A DNA stretch of 64,000 bases, from assembly GCA_030834905.1 (NCBI GenBank), contig JAUQWZ010000011.1, forward strand, positions 310,001 through 374,000, read 5' to 3'. The notes under the pieces were generated by a model. It worked only from the letters and a program-made list of their open reading frames with translations, was not told where the DNA came from and ran no database searches. Positions 42,404 through 51,043 of the stretch are shown here, piece after piece (position 1 is the first letter of the stretch; every line of letters starts with the position of its first letter). This DNA is from Aggregatilineales bacterium. GTDB lineage: Bacteria > Chloroflexota > Anaerolineae > Aggregatilineales > Phototrophicaceae. Position numbers and translations under genes: made by a program.

Positions 42404-43555
42404 ATGGAAAACGTCCTCGCGGCAGTCATCATCATCTTCCTGATTTTGTTTGGCACGCTGACGCTGTCATCGGCGTTTATCTCCGCCCAGGAGATCGTCT
42501 ACGACGCCTGGGAAGACGCCAACCAGCGCCAGAATGTGCTGTCCAACACGCGCATTACACCGCAGGATCTGCGCATCCTCAGCGGCGGCAGTCAAATCGA
42601 GATGACCCTGACGAACACCGGCAGTGTCAAGCTGGCGGATTTTCAACAGTGGGACGTATTTGTGGATTATTTCGACAGCGCGCTGGTGCCGAATTATTAC
42701 ACAGCGCGGCTGACTTTTGACGCGAACGCGCCCGCCATGAGCTGGCTCATGACCGGCATTTTTCTCGACGCCGCCGCGGCGGTTGACGAGGTTTTTGAGC
42801 CGGAGATCTTCAACACCGGCGAAGCGCTGGTGCTGCGCGCCAATGTCTCCCCGGCAGTGGGCGCGGGGCAGATGGCGCGCCTGACCGTGAGCACGCCCAA
42901 CGGCGTTAGCACCTCACTGGCGGGCATTCGCAATATTCCGCCGGTACTGGCGACGGTTGATCCTACCCTCAGAATCGCCAGCGGCAGCACCGTCACGCTG
43001 CTGCCAGCCGCCCTCGAAACGACTGACGCCGACAACCAGGCGGCTGAACTGATCTACACGATTGACGTGCCGCCGCAGTATGGCACGCTCGAACCGGACA
43101 CGTTCAGCCAGGAGCAGATAGATGCCGGCGAAGTGACCTACAGCCACGCCGGAACCGAACCGGACAGCTTCACTTTTCGCGTCTCTGACGGCACTGACGA
43201 AATCGGCGCTTACGTGTTTGTCTTCACCATCAACGCGCCGCCCATCGTCAGCCTGAACACCGGCGCGATGAGCATTCACGGGGAAACCACGCCCATCACC
43301 AGCGCCATGCTTCAGGCAGGCGATGATGACGATGACGGGCTGATCTTCATCGTGACGCAGTCGCCCGTGAATGGCACGCTCAGTCTCGGCGCTCAGTTCA
43401 GCCAGGAGCAGATCGACAGCGGCGAACTGACTTACGCCCACACCAATCCGGACGCTGACGCTGACCTGTTCAGCTTCGTCGTCACTGACGGTTACGACGT
43501 GACCAGCGCCTACACTTTCCATATCACCCACAGCCCGGCACCTGACGTGCCGTAG
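42404..43555 (+). CDS. arlG: ArlG-like stator protein with C-terminal cadherin/CSPG-like repeats
   Basis: The 383-residue product starts with a TM helix (VLAAVIIIFLILFGTLTL) and an ArlF/G-type beta domain (ILSGGSQIEMTLTNTGSVKL, FQQWDVFVDYF). Unlike archaeal ArlG (about 150 residues) it continues with two repeats of CSPG/cadherin-like type: one with YGTLEPDTFSQEQIDAGEVT then SFTFRVSDG, one with GTLSLGAQFSQEQIDSGELT then FSFVVTDG. Such repeats are adhesive or spacer domains. They may bridge the stator to a thick or layered envelope. The frame opens earlier, but ATG 42404 matches the family and follows the ArlF stop by five bases. Confidence 0.72.
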   Translation: MENVLAAVIIIFLILFGTLTLSSAFISAQEIVYDAWEDANQRQNVLSNTRITPQDLRILSGGSQIEMTLTNTGSVKLADFQQWDVFVDYFDSALVPNYYTARLTFDANAPAMSWLMTGIFLDAAAAVDEVFEPEIFNTGEALVLRANVSPAVGAGQMARLTVSTPNGVSTSLAGIRNIPPVLATVDPTLRIASGSTVTLLPAALETTDADNQAAELIYTIDVPPQYGTLEPDTFSQEQIDAGEVTYSHAGTEPDSFTFRVSDGTDEIGAYVFVFTINAPPIVSLNTGAMSIHGETTPITSAMLQAGDDDDDGLIFIVTQSPVNGTLSLGAQFSQEQIDSGELTYAHTNPDADADLFSFVVTDGYDVTSAYTFHITHSPAPDVP

Positions 43556-43557
43556 AG

Positions 43558-44289
43558 ATGGCAGACGACATGAACCCGGAAAACAGCCGCCGCCCTCGAA
43601 CCACACCCAACGTGATTTCGTCGCACAACATGGAGCTTGACAGCAAAATGGGCGGCGGTCTGCCTGCTGGCTCGCTGACGCTGATCGAAGGCGGCTCCGG
43701 CGCTGGTAAATCGGTGCTGGCGCAGCAAATTCTGTGGGGCGCGCTTCAGGACGGCTTCACCTCGACCACATTTACCAGCGAGAATACGGTGACCAGTCTG
43801 GTCAGCCAGATGCAGAAGCTCGATCTCGATATTCTGGACTATGTGCTGCTCGGCAAATGCCGCATTTACCCGATGGCGCTGGCAAAATTGGGCGCGGTGG
43901 CGCTGCCAACGCTGCTGTCGGTGCTCAAACAGCAGACACACCGCCATCTGGTCATTGTCGATTCGCTCACCTCCGCCATCATCCACACGACCGAAAACGC
44001 CCCGATTCTGGCGTTCTTTGAGCAGTGCCAGCGCCTGTGCGCCAGCGGCGTATCGCTCATCGTCACCCTGCACGCGCAGGGCGTCAGCGATGACCTGCTC
44101 AACCCGATTCGCTCGATGTGCGACGCGGTGCTCAAACTGCGCGTCGAGCAGGACGGCAACCGGATGATGAAAACGCTTGAGGTTTCCAAAGTGCGCGGCG
44201 CTGGCAGCGGAACCGGCGCCATCGTTGGCTTTGACGTTGAGCCGGGTTGGGGAATGCGCGTCATTCCCATCAGCAAGGCGCGAGGCTGA
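43558..44289 (+). CDS. arlH: Archaellum ATPase-like regulator ArlH
   Basis: The 243-residue product is a RecA/KaiC-fold ATP-binding protein. LDSKMGGGLPAGSLTLIEGG runs into the Walker A GGSGAGKS (residues 45-52), then VLAQQILWGALQ, FTSENTVTSLVSQMQKLDLD, and a Walker B strand HLVIVDSLTSAI without a clear catalytic Glu. VSKVRGAGSGTGAIVGFDVE closes it. This series matches archaeal FlaH/ArlH closely. ArlH binds ArlI and is thought to switch the motor between assembly and rotation. It starts two bases after arlG and ends three bases before arlI. Confidence 0.92.
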   Translation: MADDMNPENSRRPRTTPNVISSHNMELDSKMGGGLPAGSLTLIEGGSGAGKSVLAQQILWGALQDGFTSTTFTSENTVTSLVSQMQKLDLDILDYVLLGKCRIYPMALAKLGAVALPTLLSVLKQQTHRHLVIVDSLTSAIIHTTENAPILAFFEQCQRLCASGVSLIVTLHAQGVSDDLLNPIRSMCDAVLKLRVEQDGNRMMKTLEVSKVRGAGSGTGAIVGFDVEPGWGMRVIPISKARG

Positions 44290-44292
44290 TTC

Positions 44293-45993
44293 ATGGGCGC
44301 GGAGACGGTACTCCCCTTCCCCTACACACAGGGGTCATTTCAAACCTCGCGCGACGAGTTGATACCGCTGCTGTCGCCGGAAATGTACGCCGCCTGCGAG
44401 CAGTCCGGCTTTCTGTTTGATTACCTGCAGTACGTGCCGATCAATGAATTTGGAATGCCGCACTATTACGCCAAGCCGCCGCGCAGCCTGACCAACAGCA
44501 CCACCAGAAATTTCATCTACCCGATCAAGGAAGGGCTGTTCGTTCACATTTATCCAGACGTCGCTGGCGCGCGCGACCACTACATCGCCATTGAACCCAC
44601 CGTCGTCACCAACATTGACCACCTCATGCCGCAGGTCGAAGCCCGTCTGGTCGCCTGGGCGGAAGAGATCGGGCGGATTGAAGACAAGGAAGAAAAGAAA
44701 AGACTGCTGATCGAACTGATCGACCAGATCTGCGCGACCAGCGTCCCCAAACCCAGCAGCGCCAAAGTAAAGGTCGCCAGGCTTCAGGTGACGGCGCGCG
44801 AACTGGAAGCGGTTCGCTACCTCGTCATCCGCGAAAAGATCGGTCTGGGCGTGCTCCAGCCTCTGCTGCTCGACCCATACATCGAGGATATTAGCTGCAG
44901 CGGCGTCGGGCATATTTTCGTCGAGCACAAAATCTTCAAGAGCGTGGAAACGTCCATCGTCTTTCCAACCCACAACGACGTGGATGAATTTGCCGTCTGG
45001 TTAGGCGAATGGGTGAAAAGCCCGGTCACGGTGCGCAATCCGCTGGTGGACGCCGTTCTGCCCGATGGCTCGCGTATCAACATCGTCTACGGGCGCGAAA
45101 TCTCGAAGCGCGGCAGCAACTTCACCATCCGTAAGTTTTCCGGCACGCCGACCAGCCTGCTGGAACTGGTTGAGTTCGGCAGCCTCAACTACATGATGGC
45201 GGCGTACATGTCGCTGGTGCTGGAAGCGAACATGAACGTGTTTGTGGTCGGCGCGACCGCGTCCGGCAAGACGACGCTGCTGAACGCCCTGACAGCGTTT
45301 ATCAAGCCGGACGCCAAGATCGTGACCATCGAGGATACGCCGGAAGTCGTGGTGCCGCACGAAAACTGGGTTCAGGAAACAACCCGCATGACCAGCGGCG
45401 AGAAAAAAGGCAGCGACGTCGGTATGTTTGAGCTGCTCCGGGCAGCCCTGCGCCAGCGCCCCGACATGATTATCGTCGGCGAGATCCGTAGCGTCGAAGC
45501 CGTCGTCGCCTTTCAGGCGATGCAGACCGGTCACGGCGTGATGTCTACTTTCCACGCCTCGTCGGTTGAGAAGCTGATCCAGCGGTTGACCGGCGAGCCG
45601 ATCAACATCCCCAAGACTTACATTGACAACCTCAATCTGGCGGTCATTCAGGCAGCCGTTCGCCTCGCCGACGGACGTTCAGCCCGCCGGGTACTGAGCG
45701 TCAACGAAATCATCGGCTACGATCCGGTTTCGCAAAGCTTCTCGTTCCTGGAATCGTTCCGTTGGAATCCAACCACCGATACCTTTGACTTCCCAGGGTA
45801 TATGAACAGCTATCTGCTGGAACAGGTCATTGCCATCAAACGCGGCATTGCGCCGCACCGCCGCAAGGAAATCTACGACGAGGTAAAGCGTCGGGCGCAG
45901 ATATTCGAAAAATTGCACAAAGACAAGAAAGTAACGGACTTCCATGACTTCTTCAAAATCCTCGCCGAAGCGCGCCGACAAAAGCTCATATAA
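44293..45993 (+). CDS. arlI: Archaellum motor ATPase ArlI
   Basis: The 566-residue product is a type II/IV secretion superfamily ATPase of ArlI type. The N-terminal half has YPIKEGLFVHIYPD; the core has NPLVDAVLPDGSRINIVYG and ISKRGSNFTIRKFS, Walker A GATASGKT at 320-327, an Asp box TIEDTPEVVVPHENWVQETT, Walker B MIIVGEIRSVEA and the His box TGHGVMSTFHAS. All catalytic parts are intact. It drives archaellin assembly and rotation from the cytoplasm. The 3' end overlaps arlJ by 50 bases. Its close likeness to archaeal ArlI is the best single evidence for an archaellum here. Confidence 0.93.
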   Translation: MGAETVLPFPYTQGSFQTSRDELIPLLSPEMYAACEQSGFLFDYLQYVPINEFGMPHYYAKPPRSLTNSTTRNFIYPIKEGLFVHIYPDVAGARDHYIAIEPTVVTNIDHLMPQVEARLVAWAEEIGRIEDKEEKKRLLIELIDQICATSVPKPSSAKVKVARLQVTARELEAVRYLVIREKIGLGVLQPLLLDPYIEDISCSGVGHIFVEHKIFKSVETSIVFPTHNDVDEFAVWLGEWVKSPVTVRNPLVDAVLPDGSRINIVYGREISKRGSNFTIRKFSGTPTSLLELVEFGSLNYMMAAYMSLVLEANMNVFVVGATASGKTTLLNALTAFIKPDAKIVTIEDTPEVVVPHENWVQETTRMTSGEKKGSDVGMFELLRAALRQRPDMIIVGEIRSVEAVVAFQAMQTGHGVMSTFHASSVEKLIQRLTGEPINIPKTYIDNLNLAVIQAAVRLADGRSARRVLSVNEIIGYDPVSQSFSFLESFRWNPTTDTFDFPGYMNSYLLEQVIAIKRGIAPHRRKEIYDEVKRRAQIFEKLHKDKKVTDFHDFFKILAEARRQKLI

Positions 45994-47434
45994 GCCTGTC
46001 AGCCCGTTCGATATGTTCTACCAGTTGACGTTCATGTCGGCGATGGCGTCGGCGGGCATCTCGCGCAGCAAGACGTTTGAGATCGCCGCGCAGGCGAAGA
46101 ACTCGGCAGCGCCCTATTTTGCCGCCGTCAACACGCTGGTAAACGAATTTCGCTACGACTTTCCCGACGCCTGCCGCATGATCGGCGTTAAAGGCGCGTC
46201 GGAGAATATCCGCAGTTTTCTGCTGCGCCTGTCAGACGCGCTCCGTTCGGGCGAGCCGCTGGGCGATTTTCTGGCACGCGAAGCCGAGGTTCAGGGCGAG
46301 GATTACCGCAACGAATACGAACGCAATCTCGAAAACCTCAAGCAGTGGACCAACGCTTATTCGTCAATTACCATTTCAGTCGGTCTGATCATCATCATCC
46401 AGATGATCACCTCGATGATCTACTCCACCAGCGTCACCTCAATGGCGTCACTGGTCGCGGCGGGCGCGCTGATGGCGGGCTTTGGCGCGTGGATCATCTA
46501 CCGTTCCGCCCCGCGCGAGACGATGAACATCGATCCCAACAAAGGCTCGCCCGAACAGCGCCGCGCCGCCCGGCTTTTCCGCATCATCATGCCCATGACC
46601 ATTCTGGGCGTGGCGCTGCTGCTCGTCCTGACCGGCAATATCGGCGTCGCGCTGGTCATTGGGGCGGTGTGCATCCTGCCGGTCGGCATCGCCAGTATGC
46701 TCAGCGACCGCATCACCAACAAGAAGGACATTGAGTTCAGCACCTTCCTGCGTTCTACCGGCGGCATGGCGACATCCAGCGGCACGACGCTCCAGCAGGC
46801 GCTGACCAGGATCGATCTGGCGTCGTTTCCCAGCCTGGGCGCGGATATCGAACGCCTCGGCAAACGCCTGCAGGCGCGGGTGGAGCCTGAAATCTGCTGG
46901 CACCAGTTTGGCATTGAGACGGGCAGCCGTCTGATCAGCGATACAGTGGACATCTTCTACGGCGCGGTCAAGATGGGCGGCGACCCGGAACGAGTGGGTT
47001 ATCTCTGCTCGCTGTTCGCGGCACGCACGACGCAGCTGCGGGCAAAACGCCGGTTGGTCGCGGGAACGTTCTCCGGGCTTTCGACGGTCATGGTGGCGAT
47101 GGTCGCCATGCTGCTGGTGTTCGTGCTTTCGGTCGTCAACAACTTCGCCATGATCGTTGCCGACCTGACCACCACCGATACCGACGCGGCGATGAGCACC
47201 ACGCCAAACATGAGCCTCGGTCTTGCCGAGTTCAGCCCGGAAGACCTCGCCTTTCTGGGCATCATCACGGTGGTGATGATGGTGTCGGTAGCCATCGCCA
47301 GTTCCGCCGCCGTCATCTTCTGCGACGGCGGACTTAAGCTCAAGGTCTTTCTGTATCTCGCCATCACCATCTTCATCTGCGGCGTCAGCTTTATCTTCGT
47401 CCCGTCAATGGTCGCGGGTATTCTGAAAGCATGA
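45944..47434 (+). CDS. arlJ: Archaellum membrane platform protein ArlJ
   Basis: The 496-residue product is a polytopic membrane protein of the GspF/TadC/ArlJ class. It has two cytoplasmic helical T2SSF-like domains (FDMFYQLTFMSAMASAGISR ... and EFSTFLRSTGGMATSSGTTL ...), each followed by TM clusters (ISVGLIIIIQMITSMIY; VMVAMVAMLLVFVLSVV), and additional C-terminal TM helices. ArlJ anchors the motor ATPase and threads archaellins. The start at ATG 45944 overlaps arlI by 50 bases; a later ATG at 46013 would remove a short basic leader. Eleven bases separate it from the next gene. Confidence 0.88.
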   Translation: MTSSKSSPKRADKSSYKPVSPFDMFYQLTFMSAMASAGISRSKTFEIAAQAKNSAAPYFAAVNTLVNEFRYDFPDACRMIGVKGASENIRSFLLRLSDALRSGEPLGDFLAREAEVQGEDYRNEYERNLENLKQWTNAYSSITISVGLIIIIQMITSMIYSTSVTSMASLVAAGALMAGFGAWIIYRSAPRETMNIDPNKGSPEQRRAARLFRIIMPMTILGVALLLVLTGNIGVALVIGAVCILPVGIASMLSDRITNKKDIEFSTFLRSTGGMATSSGTTLQQALTRIDLASFPSLGADIERLGKRLQARVEPEICWHQFGIETGSRLISDTVDIFYGAVKMGGDPERVGYLCSLFAARTTQLRAKRRLVAGTFSGLSTVMVAMVAMLLVFVLSVVNNFAMIVADLTTTDTDAAMSTTPNMSLGLAEFSPEDLAFLGIITVVMMVSVAIASSAAVIFCDGGLKLKVFLYLAITIFICGVSFIFVPSMVAGILKA

Positions 47435-47444
47435 GAGGTCGGCT

Positions 47445-47978
47445 ATGTCACTGGTAGAAATTATCTTTTCGCAGCCATTAGTCGTCGCCAGCCTCGCCTT
47501 CGTCGCGCTGCTGCTGCTGGCAGCCATTGGCGTGGCGGTCGGTCCGGGAATCTACCGGGGCATGAAGAAGCGTTCGGCGCAGCGCCAGGCGGCACGCGAA
47601 GAAAAGATCGCCCGGCAGCAAGCCAAACGCCAGGGCAAAGGCAGAAAACGCGCCGCCCAACCACGTCGGGCGCGTCCGGCTGAAGAAGCAGAATCCGGCG
47701 ATACCACCGAAGCAGTGACAGCCGCGCAGCCGGTCGCAGCCGCCGCGCCGGAAGCAGCGCCGGTGATGGTCACGCCGCCCGCCGCCGAGGAACCCGCCGC
47801 TGCCGCCGAAGTGGTATCGGACATTCAGGATATCCTCGACAGCGTTTTTGTAGACGAAGAAGCCAATCAACGCTTTGAATCGCTGATGCGCGATGTCGAA
47901 GTCAGCAGCGCCGAGGAGCTGCGAGTGCTTGCAAACCGAGTCGCCAGCGAGCTTCGCGTGAGAAGCCAGCAGGTATAG
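47445..47978 (+). CDS. Single-pass membrane protein in the archaellum locus
   Basis: Family not recognised. The 177-residue product has an N-terminal TM helix (SLAFVALLLLAAIGVAVGPG), a strongly basic Lys/Arg/Gln stretch (residues about 40-75), an Ala/Pro/Glu-rich linker, and an acidic helical C-terminal domain (VSDIQDILDSVFVDEEANQR, then SAEELRVLANRVASELR). The N-terminus-out, basic-linker layout suggests a scaffold that brings a cytoplasmic helical domain to the motor. It is placed between arlJ and the FHA protein, with short gaps on both sides, so co-transcription is likely. Confidence 0.6.
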   Translation: MSLVEIIFSQPLVVASLAFVALLLLAAIGVAVGPGIYRGMKKRSAQRQAAREEKIARQQAKRQGKGRKRAAQPRRARPAEEAESGDTTEAVTAAQPVAAAAPEAAPVMVTPPAAEEPAAAAEVVSDIQDILDSVFVDEEANQRFESLMRDVEVSSAEELRVLANRVASELRVRSQQV

Positions 47979-47993
47979 GCAGAAGGAACAATC

Positions 47994-49703
47994 ATGCGAT
48001 CTGAAGAAACCATCCGGCGGCTGACCACCGAACTTCGCGAAGAACTGCTGCGCGAAACTGATGTAAAGAGAACGAATTATCTGAATACACCCGCCGCGCC
48101 CTCAGACGAGACGGCGCATGTCTGGCGGATTCGGTTGGAGCTGTCTTACGATCCCGCGCAGGCAGTCGATTTTGAAGTCGAGCCGGACATGATCATCGGT
48201 CGTGCCCTGAACGCGCCCGATGTGATGCCCATCTTCCAGGAACTGGATACCGAGCAGTTGGGCGTTTCGCGCCAGCACATCATGCTTCGCCCCACTAATC
48301 ATGTCCTGTATCTGATCGATCTTGGCAGCACCAACGGCACCCAGTTGAACGGTCACCAGATCGGCGAGCATATTCCGCACCCGCTGAACCATAATGACAT
48401 GATCTCGCTTGGGCGGCTGGAGATGATCGTCCGTATTCTTCAGCACCCGGTGACGCAGCAGGAAGCGTTGATCGCCCAGAATCGCCGCAATCTGGACGTC
48501 ATTCTGCCGAAAATCTCGCGCGCGATCAACACGCAGCAGACCATTAACGACGTGCTGAAGCAGGTCATCGAGACGGCGCGCAGCTACACCCCCGCCGATG
48601 AGGTCAGCATCTGGCTGGTGGATGAGATGTCGGGGCAGCTTTATCTGGAAGCCTCTTACGGCATGAGCAACCAGCACGTCGTCCAGATGCCAGTCGCCAA
48701 CACCCTCGCTGGCGAGGTCATCAAACACGGCAAGCCGCAGCGCACCAACCGCAGCGCCGATGGCGAGCAGATCAAGCTCAAGACCGGCTACATGGCGGAC
48801 GGCGTGATTTACGTGCCGCTGACCCTGGGACAGATGCAGGTCGGGGTGATATCGGTTGTTCACCGCGAACCGGGCAAGCTGTTCACCGATACCGACGAGA
48901 AAATCATGGTCGCCATCGCCGATTTTACCGCGGTTGCGATTCAGAACGCCCGACTTTACCAGATCTCGCGGCAGGATCTCGCCCGCAAGACCAAGATCGT
49001 CGCCGCGCTTCAGCACACGCTGGCGCGTGACGTTCGCCAGACCCTGCACTCGATCATCGGCTACGCCAATCTGCTCCAGACAGACGACGCCTTTCAGGCA
49101 GACGATGCGCAGGAAATGCTCCGGGAAATTCGCGGCGGCGGCGAAAGCCTGCTGGAACTGTTTGAACGGGCTGAAGCGATGGCGCGTCTGAGCCAGGAAC
49201 GCATCAACAAAACTGCCCCCTGTTCGCTGATCGAGATCGCCAGCGCGGCACTGGAAAATGTGCGCGAAGCCGCCCAGGTGAAAGCCATTGATCTTCAGTC
49301 GCAGGTAGACGGCAGCCCGTACCTCATTCGCGGCGACTCCGGCTATCTTTATCTGAGCCTCTATAACCTGCTGGATAACGCGGTCAAATTCACGCCTGAA
49401 GGCAGCGAAGTCAGGATCAGCCTCAATTTCGCGCCCAACGCGGTCATGATCCGCGTGACCGATCAGGGACAGGGCATCCCCGAAGAAGACCTGAGCGATC
49501 TGTTCAACCGCTTCTTTCTCACCCGGTCGCCCAGCGGTTATGTCGGGCTGGGGCTTGGCTTGGAGGTCGTTCGCGCCACCGTCGAAGCCCACATGGGAAC
49601 GGTCAATGCCTTCAACCGCCAGCAGGACGGCGCCGAGTTCGTTATCACGCTGCCCGCCGCCCTCCGAACGGACTGGACGGAAAGCGCGGGGGCGGAACAG
49701 TGA
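47994..49703 (+). CDS. FHA-GAF histidine-kinase-like protein lacking the phosphoacceptor His
   Basis: The 569-residue soluble product has, in order, an FHA domain (about 45-155; GVSRQHIMLRP and DLGSTNGTQLNG), a GAF domain (about 170-320), a HisKA-like helical hairpin (about 330-405) and a HATPase_c domain (LLDNAVKFTPEGSE, DQGQGIPEEDL, GLGLGLEVV). In the HisKA region LARDVRQTLHSIIGYANLL aligns with the usual SHELRTPL motif, but Arg345 stands where the phosphorylated His should be. It therefore may bind ATP without classical autophosphorylation, unless another His such as that in LHSIIGY serves. FHA would bind a phosphothreonine partner, suggesting crosstalk with Ser/Thr kinases. The overlap with the next gene (GTGA) puts it in the archaellum operon. 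Confidence 0.85.
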   Translation: MRSEETIRRLTTELREELLRETDVKRTNYLNTPAAPSDETAHVWRIRLELSYDPAQAVDFEVEPDMIIGRALNAPDVMPIFQELDTEQLGVSRQHIMLRPTNHVLYLIDLGSTNGTQLNGHQIGEHIPHPLNHNDMISLGRLEMIVRILQHPVTQQEALIAQNRRNLDVILPKISRAINTQQTINDVLKQVIETARSYTPADEVSIWLVDEMSGQLYLEASYGMSNQHVVQMPVANTLAGEVIKHGKPQRTNRSADGEQIKLKTGYMADGVIYVPLTLGQMQVGVISVVHREPGKLFTDTDEKIMVAIADFTAVAIQNARLYQISRQDLARKTKIVAALQHTLARDVRQTLHSIIGYANLLQTDDAFQADDAQEMLREIRGGGESLLELFERAEAMARLSQERINKTAPCSLIEIASAALENVREAAQVKAIDLQSQVDGSPYLIRGDSGYLYLSLYNLLDNAVKFTPEGSEVRISLNFAPNAVMIRVTDQGQGIPEEDLSDLFNRFFLTRSPSGYVGLGLGLEVVRATVEAHMGTVNAFNRQQDGAEFVITLPAALRTDWTESAGAEQ

Positions 49704-50383
49704 TCATCGTCGCTGTCTTCGCCGGGATCGCGGCGGGCTGGATGCTTTCTCTGCTGGGCGATTATCTGGTACGCTTTGCCCAGACCAAACGCGAGCGAGT
49801 CGCGGTGACGCCGCGAGCGCCTGCTTTCATACGGCAGCTTCGGGGGAACACGAACACGGCGTTTTTCGCGGCTGAACTGATCGCCGAGATATTCACTGCC
49901 TGTCTGTTCGCCCTGCTTTGCGTCCGGTATGGCGCGACCTGGCAAACGCTGTGGCTGATGCTCGCCAGCGCATTTTTTGTGCTAATCATGATTATGGATT
50001 ACAAGTATCGGCTGGTGCTGAACGTGCTCACCTATCCGGGAATCGTCATCGCCCTGGCGGTGAACCTGCTGGTGCTGCGAATGCCGGTGGTCAATCTGGC
50101 GCTGGGTATCGCCTTCGCCTTTGGCATCTTCTACATCACCGCGCGGCTGCGCCCGAACGGGCTGGGCGGTGGGGATGTCAAGCTGGCGGCGCTGATTGGC
50201 GCGGCTTTCGGCTTCCCGCAGGTGCTGGCAGCGTTGATCGCCAGCGCCGCCGTCAGCGCGGTGACGATCCTGCTGCTGCTGACCAGCCGGAAACGCACCA
50301 CCCGCGATACCATCGCCTACGCGCCGTTTTTGTGTCTTGGGGCGATCATCGCGCTGATCATCAACCCTGCTCTTTTCGCCTGA
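49700..50383 (+). CDS. A24-family prepilin/prearchaellin peptidase
   Basis: The 227-residue product has about six TM helices and both catalytic Asp motifs of aspartic prepilin peptidases: the first in IMDYKYRLVLN, and the second in the GxGD motif GLGGGDVKLAALIGAAFGFP. It lacks the N-terminal methyltransferase domain of PilD. It should cut archaellin leaders after Gly (KNENG|QAALE), the role of ArlK/PibD in archaea, though the sequence looks closer to bacterial TadV/GspO-type enzymes. Start is GTG 49700, overlapping the FHA gene stop. Confidence 0.88.
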   Translation: MIIVAVFAGIAAGWMLSLLGDYLVRFAQTKRERVAVTPRAPAFIRQLRGNTNTAFFAAELIAEIFTACLFALLCVRYGATWQTLWLMLASAFFVLIMIMDYKYRLVLNVLTYPGIVIALAVNLLVLRMPVVNLALGIAFAFGIFYITARLRPNGLGGGDVKLAALIGAAFGFPQVLAALIASAAVSAVTILLLLTSRKRTTRDTIAYAPFLCLGAIIALIINPALFA

Positions 50384-50401
50384 GGATGAGTCCGAGCCAC
50401 C

Positions 50402-51043
50402 ATGTTCGACGTACCAGAAATCCCCGACGACGCGCTTGAGGAAGAAGCGCCCCGTTCCCGGTCTACCCTGATCATGTGGCTGATCGCGCTGGCAATTTCG
50501 GCGCTGTTCGTGCCGGTCTACCTGGTTTCAGAGTCCGTCACCGAAGCATCGGTGCCGCTGGAAGCTGAACTCGAATCGCTTCAAGCCACGCTGACCGCGC
50601 CGCCGCAGGTGCCGCAGGAAGAACAGGCGCTGACCGACCGGCTGCTCCGCCTGCGCGGGCAGTTGAACCTGATCGAAAGCGCGCCCGCGACCATTATCGC
50701 CGGACACACCGATTGGCCCAACATCATGGCGGCGGTGCAGGACTACGACGCTAACAGCATCCGGCTGACCGCCTTCAGCCAGACCAGCGCCCCGCTGACG
50801 CTGGTCGGCAGCGCTGCCGCCGAAAGCGCCGTCCTTGAGTACGCCAGCGCTCTGGAAGCCTCCGACCTGATCGAACGGGTATCCATTCAGTCGATTGTCC
50901 TCAACCCACAGCCGACTGCCACGCTGGATCTGACCCCGCAGGATCCCGCCCTTCAGACCACGCCGCTGGTGGAACTGACGATGCCGTTTGTGTTTACGTT
51001 CTCGATTGAACTGACAAGGACGACCGCCGATGGATCTGGCTAG
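50402..51043 (+). CDS. PilN-like single-pass assembly protein
   Basis: The 213-residue product has a short acidic cytoplasmic tail (MFDVPEIPDDALEEEA), one TM helix (LIMWLIALAISALFVPVYLV), a coiled coil, and an outer alpha/beta domain (WPNIMAAVQDYDANSIRLTA and ASALEASDLIERVSI), the layout of PilN/GspL-C-type proteins of type IV pilus alignment complexes. It overlaps the next gene by 14 bases. Sequence identity to PilN cannot be judged; the assignment rests on layout and the PilO-like neighbour. Confidence 0.6.
   Translation: MFDVPEIPDDALEEEAPRSRSTLIMWLIALAISALFVPVYLVSESVTEASVPLEAELESLQATLTAPPQVPQEEQALTDRLLRLRGQLNLIESAPATIIAGHTDWPNIMAAVQDYDANSIRLTAFSQTSAPLTLVGSAAAESAVLEYASALEASDLIERVSIQSIVLNPQPTATLDLTPQDPALQTTPLVELTMPFVFTFSIELTRTTADGSG

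Noticed and set aside
39630..47434. Ordinary bacterial Tad or type IV pilus locus
   Set aside because: ArlH-type and ArlF/ArlG-type genes are present, the ATPase matches ArlI, and there is no secretin, TadZ, PilT or PilB pattern.
48102..49592. 496-codon minus-strand open frame
   Set aside because: Antisense to the FHA-GAF kinase-like gene, with no domain or ribosome site.
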